10,567 bases of DNA from GCA-2686765 sp036012725. GTDB lineage: Bacteria > Pseudomonadota > Alphaproteobacteria > Rhodospirillales > 2-02-FULL-58-16. Under the pieces are notes generated by a model. It worked only from the letters and a program-made list of their open reading frames with translations. It searched no databases and was not told the origin of the DNA. Shown here piece by piece: positions 6,638 through 10,567 of the stretch (position 1 is its first letter; every line of letters starts with the position of its first letter). The position numbers and the translations under genes are program-made. The stretch spans positions 1 to 10,567 of the forward strand of contig DASCPW010000112.1 in assembly GCA_036012725.1 (NCBI GenBank), given 5' to 3'.

Positions 6638-8431
6638 TCATTCTCCGGTGGCGGGAACGGAATCGATTTTGGGCGGCGCGGCAGCGCCTTCGGCAATCAG
6701 CTCTTTTTTGGAAATCTTGCCGATGAGGGTCTTCGGCAGGGTCTCGCGGATTTCGATCCGCCGGGGCAACTGGAACGGCGCCAGCTTATCCTTGAGAAAG
6801 GCCCTGAGTTCTGCCGCCGTAACCTCTTCCCCTTCTTTGAGCGCGACAAAGGCTTTGACGATCTCGCCGCGGTGCTGGTCCGGCACCCCGCAGACGGTGA
6901 CTTCTTCGACAGCCGGATGAAGATGAACCGCTTCTTCGACCCTGCGCGGATAGACATTGAAGCCACCGCTCAGGATCAGGTCCTTGATCCTGTCGACGAT
7001 GAAAAGATAGCCGTCCTCGTCCAAGTATCCGATATCACCGGTGCGCAGATAGCCGCACTCAAAAACCTCAATATTTTCTCTCGCGCGGTTGGCATAACCG
7101 GCCATGACCTGGGGACCTTTGATGCAGACCTCTCCCCTCTCGCCGGTAGGCAGCACTTTGCCGGGATTTTCCGTTGAAACGATCCTGATCACCGTTCCCG
7201 GAAGAGGCAGCCCCACCGAACCCGGTTTTCCTTCCCCCGTCAGCGGGTTGATGGCGACCACGGGGCTGGTTTCGCTCAATCCATACCCCTCGACCAGGGT
7301 GCACCCAGTCGTATTCTCGAATTGCCGCTGAACCTCTGCCGGCAACGGGGCGCCACCGGAAATGCAGAAATCGAGGCTGGAAATATCGTATTTGCCGAGG
7401 TTACGAAGGGCATTGAGGGCCGAATACATGGTCGGCACTCCGATGAATATCGTCGGCCGCTCGCGGTCAATGGCGTCGAGCACCTCCGCCGTCTTGAAAT
7501 GCGGCAGAAGAATAAGCTCGGCTCCTATCCGGAGACCGAAATTCATGACTGCAGTCATGCCGAAAGCGTGGAATAGCGGCAGCACGCCCAGGATTTTTTC
7601 CCGCCCCGGCCTAGCCACTGGGGCCCACAGGGCGATCTGGGCGGCGTTGGCGAAAAGATTGGCGTGGGTGAGGCGTGCAGCTTTGGGGAAACCGGTGGTG
7701 CCCCCGGTGAACTGGAGCACCGCGACATCGTTTTCCGGGTCGATGGAAACGGGGTCAGGCTCCCCGTCGTTGTCGATCAACCGATCAAAGGTAAGGTGGT
7801 GGTCATCATCGGGGATGTCGGCAACCTCGCGGCGTTTGAGCAACTTGAACAAAATCTTTTCATGAAATTTGAGAACCCCGCCCATGGAGCAAACGACAAT
7901 CGTTTCCAGCCGCCCGCCGGCGTCCAGCAGCGGCGCCACCTTAGGGTAAAGCGCCTTCATGTTCAGGGTCACCAGGATGCAAATCCCGGCATCCGCTACC
8001 TGCTTTTCAATTTCGCTCCCTGTGTAAAGCGGGTTGATGTTGACGACGGTGCCGCCGGCCTTGAGCACGGCGTAAAAACAGATGACTGCGTAAGGGCAAT
8101 TCGGCAGCATCAAGCCGACCTTGATTCCCTTTTGTACGCCCAACGCCTGGAAGCCTTTAGCCGCGCGGTTGACCTGATCGGCGACCTCCCGGTAGCAAAA
8201 TCGCCGGCTGCGGAAACTGATGCAGGTTTGCTCGCCGTAAACCTCCGTCGCTTGGTCAAGCAATTCCGGGAGCGGCCGGATTTCGATCTCCGCCTGCCAA
8301 TCGACGCCTGGCGGATAGGATTGTTCCCAGAGGTAAGGCCTTTCTGTTGCTGGTGACGTGCGCATCCGCCGCCGCCGCAACGGTTCGGCAATCGTTCTGA
8401 GGGTGCGCCAAAGTTTAGTGTCAATCCGCAT
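6638..8431 (-). CDS. fadD: Long-chain fatty acid--CoA ligase FadD (597 aa)
   Basis: It activates free fatty acids to acyl-CoA through an acyl-AMP intermediate, feeding the three enzymes encoded downstream. It is an ANL-superfamily adenylating enzyme. Counting from a GTG six codons before the chosen start, the P-loop TGGTTGFPK is at 248-256, GYGLSETSP (A5) at 388-396, YLRTGD (A7) at 467-472, the fatty-acyl-CoA synthetase signature DRIKDLILSGGFNVYP at 486-501, and the A10 lysine K578 in PKTLIGKISKKEL. The N-terminus is basic (several Arg at 25-30) and may favour membrane contact. I chose the ATG at 8431 because GGGAG (8439-8443) lies 7 nt upstream; a GTG at 8449 (603 aa) has only a weak site and remains possible. 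Gaps are 24 bp to the upstream gene and 24 bp to the thiolase, consistent with one transcript. Chain-length preference cannot be read from sequence. Confidence 0.94.
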   Translation of the reverse strand: MRIDTKLWRTLRTIAEPLRRRRMRTSPATERPYLWEQSYPPGVDWQAEIEIRPLPELLDQATEVYGEQTCISFRSRRFCYREVADQVNRAAKGFQALGVQKGIKVGLMLPNCPYAVICFYAVLKAGGTVVNINPLYTGSEIEKQVADAGICILVTLNMKALYPKVAPLLDAGGRLETIVVCSMGGVLKFHEKILFKLLKRREVADIPDDDHHLTFDRLIDNDGEPDPVSIDPENDVAVLQFTGGTTGFPKAARLTHANLFANAAQIALWAPVARPGREKILGVLPLFHAFGMTAVMNFGLRIGAELILLPHFKTAEVLDAIDRERPTIFIGVPTMYSALNALRNLGKYDISSLDFCISGGAPLPAEVQRQFENTTGCTLVEGYGLSETSPVVAINPLTGEGKPGSVGLPLPGTVIRIVSTENPGKVLPTGERGEVCIKGPQVMAGYANRARENIEVFECGYLRTGDIGYLDEDGYLFIVDRIKDLILSGGFNVYPRRVEEAVHLHPAVEEVTVCGVPDQHRGEIVKAFVALKEGEEVTAAELRAFLKDKLAPFQLPRRIEIRETLPKTLIGKISKKELIAEGAAAPPKIDSVPATGE

Positions 8432-8438
8432 CAGCAAA

Positions 8439-8443
8439 CTCCC
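8439..8443 (-). promoter_or_regulatory. Ribosome binding site favouring the fadD ATG
   Basis: GGGAG on the minus strand lies 7 nt before the ATG at 8431. The alternative GTG at 8449 has no comparable site, so this favours the shorter protein. Confidence 0.45.
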
Positions 8444-8455
8444 GGCCACCGCATC

Positions 8456-10567
8456 TTAAACAACCCTGCCAACGCCGGGCCCGTTTAGGTCCCCGGACAC
8501 CTTTTTCCCCGTCGTGACAAGGTCCTTTTCATCCGACGACAAGGACATCAGGAACGCGGTCACCAACTCCTGGGTTCCGCCGATGTCTTCGCTCAGTATT
8601 CCATGCCGCTTGGATGGGATCATGTGAAGTGAGGTGTCCGTCGAGGAAATTTTATCAAGGATCGAATTCGCGCTCTTCGGGTCAATAATTTGGTCCTCGG
8701 TTCCCTGGAATATGGCGACCGGGCAGGTAACGTCGGCCAAACGCTGTTTCATGTCATCGACTAGCTGGCGAAGTTCAAACAGCCCACGCACGGGAATGTG
8801 CCGGTAATTGATCTCCGGATGCTCCGACTCGTGCAAACGAAATGGCATAAGGCCCTCGAGCGAAGACAACCATTGGGTCAGCTTGTTGATACCGTGGAGG
8901 ATCGGCACAAAAATCAGGTTGGTGTTGCGGAACTTTACAGGCACCGAAACCGTCGCGACGCCGGCAAGGTTCTCCGGCTGCTCGGCAGCTAACCTGAGAG
9001 ACAGGGCGCCACCGGTCGAAAATCCGATCACGCAGACCCGCTCCGCGAAAGCGGAGATGATCTCGTAACCGCGCCGGACCGAGCCCAGCCATTCCTGCCA
9101 ATTGCGGTCGCGCAAGTCCCAAGGCGAGGTTCCGTGGCCCCTGAGGCGAACGCCGATGACCGGATAGCCGAAACCGGCCAAGGACTCGCCGTAGGCCCTG
9201 AGTTCAGCGGGCGAGGCGAGAAACCCGTGGACCAGGACGACCCCTGTTTTTTCGGCGTTGTCCGGCACGAAAAGGTAGGGCTCCGCGTTTTCGGTCGCGG
9301 TTTCCTGGTCGTTGATGTGGGCATGTTTGGGTTTCGAGTAATTTCCACGGCACAAACGGAAGGAGCGCATTTCGTCGTCGAACAAAAGCCTGGCAAGGTT
9401 GGTTTTTTCCGCCGCCGAATTCGACTGGACTGCCTGATCGACGGCCCTACACGCCCCCGACACCGGCGCAACCTCATTCGCATAAACGGATACCGTGTTT
9501 TCCAGGCGCACTTCGTGAAACGCCTGTTCCTCCCAAAGTTTGGGTAAAAAGCGGTATTGATCAATGGTCACGTCGATCAGGCCCAATGATGTTGCCATGC
9601 CGAGAAACTGTTCGAACCGCTTCCAGACTCCTTTATGAATGCCGTCATACCTCTCCGGGTTGACCAGGCTCCGGTGCAGGTTGATCGAGGGCTCCCGCTG
9701 GGCGTTCGTGACGGAAAGGTAAAGAAGCGTGTGAAACGGTTCGTGTCCGATTTCCGTTATGCCCCGGTCCAACAAGGTCAGAATCAACCGCGACGTCAGA
9801 TGGCTCAGGTTGACGGTGAGGTTGCAATAAATTTCTCGGGTGTATTCGTCCCTAAGAAGCTGTGCCTGTCGCCTCAGCATCATGGATACCATGCGATCGA
9901 TCCGGCGGTCGGATTTTGGGTTAAGGGAAAACAGGTCCTGCAGGCTGTGGATCCGCTCAAACACCCTTTCAAGGACGAGACGCTCCCACCATATCCATCT
10001 AATGCCAGGTATAATCGAACGGCCGAAGCGGATATCCATGTCGGTATCTTTGAACAGGATGTTGCCTTCGATCAGGAGTTCTTCCTGGGCTGCGCGCCTA
10101 AGTTCGCCGCCGAACAGTGCTGCGCCCTTGCGCAGGATATTGTCCTCGCCACGGATCGGGTAGAAGGTGATGTTACCGGGAACAACCAGCGTCCGGTGGC
10201 GGGCGGCGGCTACCAGGGCGTCAACGTCCTTCAGCCCCAGGGCATCGACCCAGCGTTGCAACCGGGGAAGATTGCCGTCCTCGTGGACCAATAGAATCCG
10301 CTTCTTGAAGATCTCAAGGGTCAGCGCGATTGCCGCGCCGCCTTTGTGAAGCTTGCGTTGGACCCGGTCGATCTGGGAAAAGATGCCGAAATTGCCCTTT
10401 TCGTCGAGCACGTGGCGGGCCTTGATCATACCGCCTTCGGGAAACACGATAACCTTGCGGCCGCGAAGAATCTCGGCGGCGAGAAAGGAAAGCAATCCCG
10501 GATGGTCGGTCGGCACGGCGCCGACATCCCAGAGAAACTTAGCGAAGGTTTCGTTTTCTTTGAACAA
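8456..10567 (-). CDS. Acyltransferase / alpha-beta hydrolase fusion, 5' end outside window (703 residues visible)
   Basis: One uninterrupted frame runs from the window edge to a TAA at 8456; the TTG at the very edge is not a credible start. Visible residues 1-190 look like a PlsB/PlsC-type glycerolipid acyltransferase, with FPEGG (42-46) as the conserved substrate-binding motif and YPIRGEDN (136-143) in the later block region; the catalytic HxxxxD must lie upstream of the window. Residues about 195-430 are helical and unassigned. Residues about 430-680 form an alpha/beta hydrolase of the carboxylesterase/monoacylglycerol-lipase kind: HGFLASPAELR (447-457), RLRGHGTSP (474-482), nucleophile S517 in GFSTGG, D625 in GTEDQIIDPKSAN, and H655 in KRHGIL. 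It should both transfer acyl groups to a glycerol-type acceptor and hydrolyse acyl esters; substrates are not visible. No signal peptide is visible in the part shown. It lies 24 bp before fadD, implying a role in supplying or recycling acyl chains. An internal Met (400) has no ribosome site, so two separate genes are unlikely. Confidence 0.8.
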   Translation of the reverse strand: MFKENETFAKFLWDVGAVPTDHPGLLSFLAAEILRGRKVIVFPEGGMIKARHVLDEKGNFGIFSQIDRVQRKLHKGGAAIALTLEIFKKRILLVHEDGNLPRLQRWVDALGLKDVDALVAAARHRTLVVPGNITFYPIRGEDNILRKGAALFGGELRRAAQEELLIEGNILFKDTDMDIRFGRSIIPGIRWIWWERLVLERVFERIHSLQDLFSLNPKSDRRIDRMVSMMLRRQAQLLRDEYTREIYCNLTVNLSHLTSRLILTLLDRGITEIGHEPFHTLLYLSVTNAQREPSINLHRSLVNPERYDGIHKGVWKRFEQFLGMATSLGLIDVTIDQYRFLPKLWEEQAFHEVRLENTVSVYANEVAPVSGACRAVDQAVQSNSAAEKTNLARLLFDDEMRSFRLCRGNYSKPKHAHINDQETATENAEPYLFVPDNAEKTGVVLVHGFLASPAELRAYGESLAGFGYPVIGVRLRGHGTSPWDLRDRNWQEWLGSVRRGYEIISAFAERVCVIGFSTGGALSLRLAAEQPENLAGVATVSVPVKFRNTNLIFVPILHGINKLTQWLSSLEGLMPFRLHESEHPEINYRHIPVRGLFELRQLVDDMKQRLADVTCPVAIFQGTEDQIIDPKSANSILDKISSTDTSLHMIPSKRHGILSEDIGGTQELVTAFLMSLSSDEKDLVTTGKKVSGDLNGPGVGRVV

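Noticed and set aside
6324..7177. Overlapping plus-strand frames of about 200 codons opposite the thiolase and fadD
   Set aside because: They are antisense shadows of two genes with intact catalytic motifs; no ribosome site or family resemblance.
7664..8356. 230-codon plus-strand frame opposite the fadD N-terminal half
   Set aside because: Antisense to fadD and without recognisable motifs.
8456..9370. Hydrolase part as a separate gene starting at the internal Met at 9370
   Set aside because: No Shine-Dalgarno sequence precedes that ATG and the frame is continuous with the acyltransferase part, so a fusion is the simpler reading.

Overview
The window reads as a GC-rich proteobacterial chromosome, most likely an alphaproteobacterium of the Rhodospirillales type. 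That placement is an inference from protein style and base use, not from any marker gene. About 94% of it is one block of five genes on the minus strand, read from high to low coordinates: a 5'-truncated acyltransferase/alpha-beta hydrolase fusion, fadD (acyl-CoA synthetase), a fadA-type thiolase, a fadN-type 3-hydroxyacyl-CoA dehydrogenase/enoyl-CoA hydratase, and fadE (membrane acyl-CoA dehydrogenase). The gaps between them are 24 bp or less, one pair overlaps by 4 bp (ATGA), and Shine-Dalgarno sequences lie inside or over the end of the preceding gene. This is very probably one operon with its promoter outside the window to the right.

Together the last four genes hold a complete saturated fatty acid degradation pathway: activation to acyl-CoA (FadD), first oxidation (FadE), hydration and second oxidation (FadN-type bifunctional enzyme) and thiolysis (FadA). 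The visible catalytic residues are intact in all four. The leading gene joins a glycerolipid-type acyltransferase (active-site motif FPEGG visible; the HxxxxD half is beyond the window edge) to an esterase/lipase-like hydrolase with an intact Ser-Asp-His triad. It may link lipid remodelling or hydrolysis to the degradation enzymes, which is the most unusual feature of the block.

The first ~715 bp are different in character. Positions 1-105 carry the last 34 codons of an insertion-sequence transposase (IS3-like), whose stop codon lies within a terminal repeat at 101-139. A second, diverged copy of the same terminal repeat follows in the same orientation at 144-183, suggesting nested or tandem IS ends. 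After that comes an AT-rich stretch with a convincing small gene at 416-586 (+), encoding a 56-residue single-pass membrane protein of unknown function, at about 34% GC by hand count. From 587 to 715 there are only short inverted repeats before the end of fadE. This segment looks like horizontally acquired or IS-shuffled DNA lying against the 3' end of the operon.

No tRNA, rRNA, CRISPR array or recognisable riboswitch was seen.
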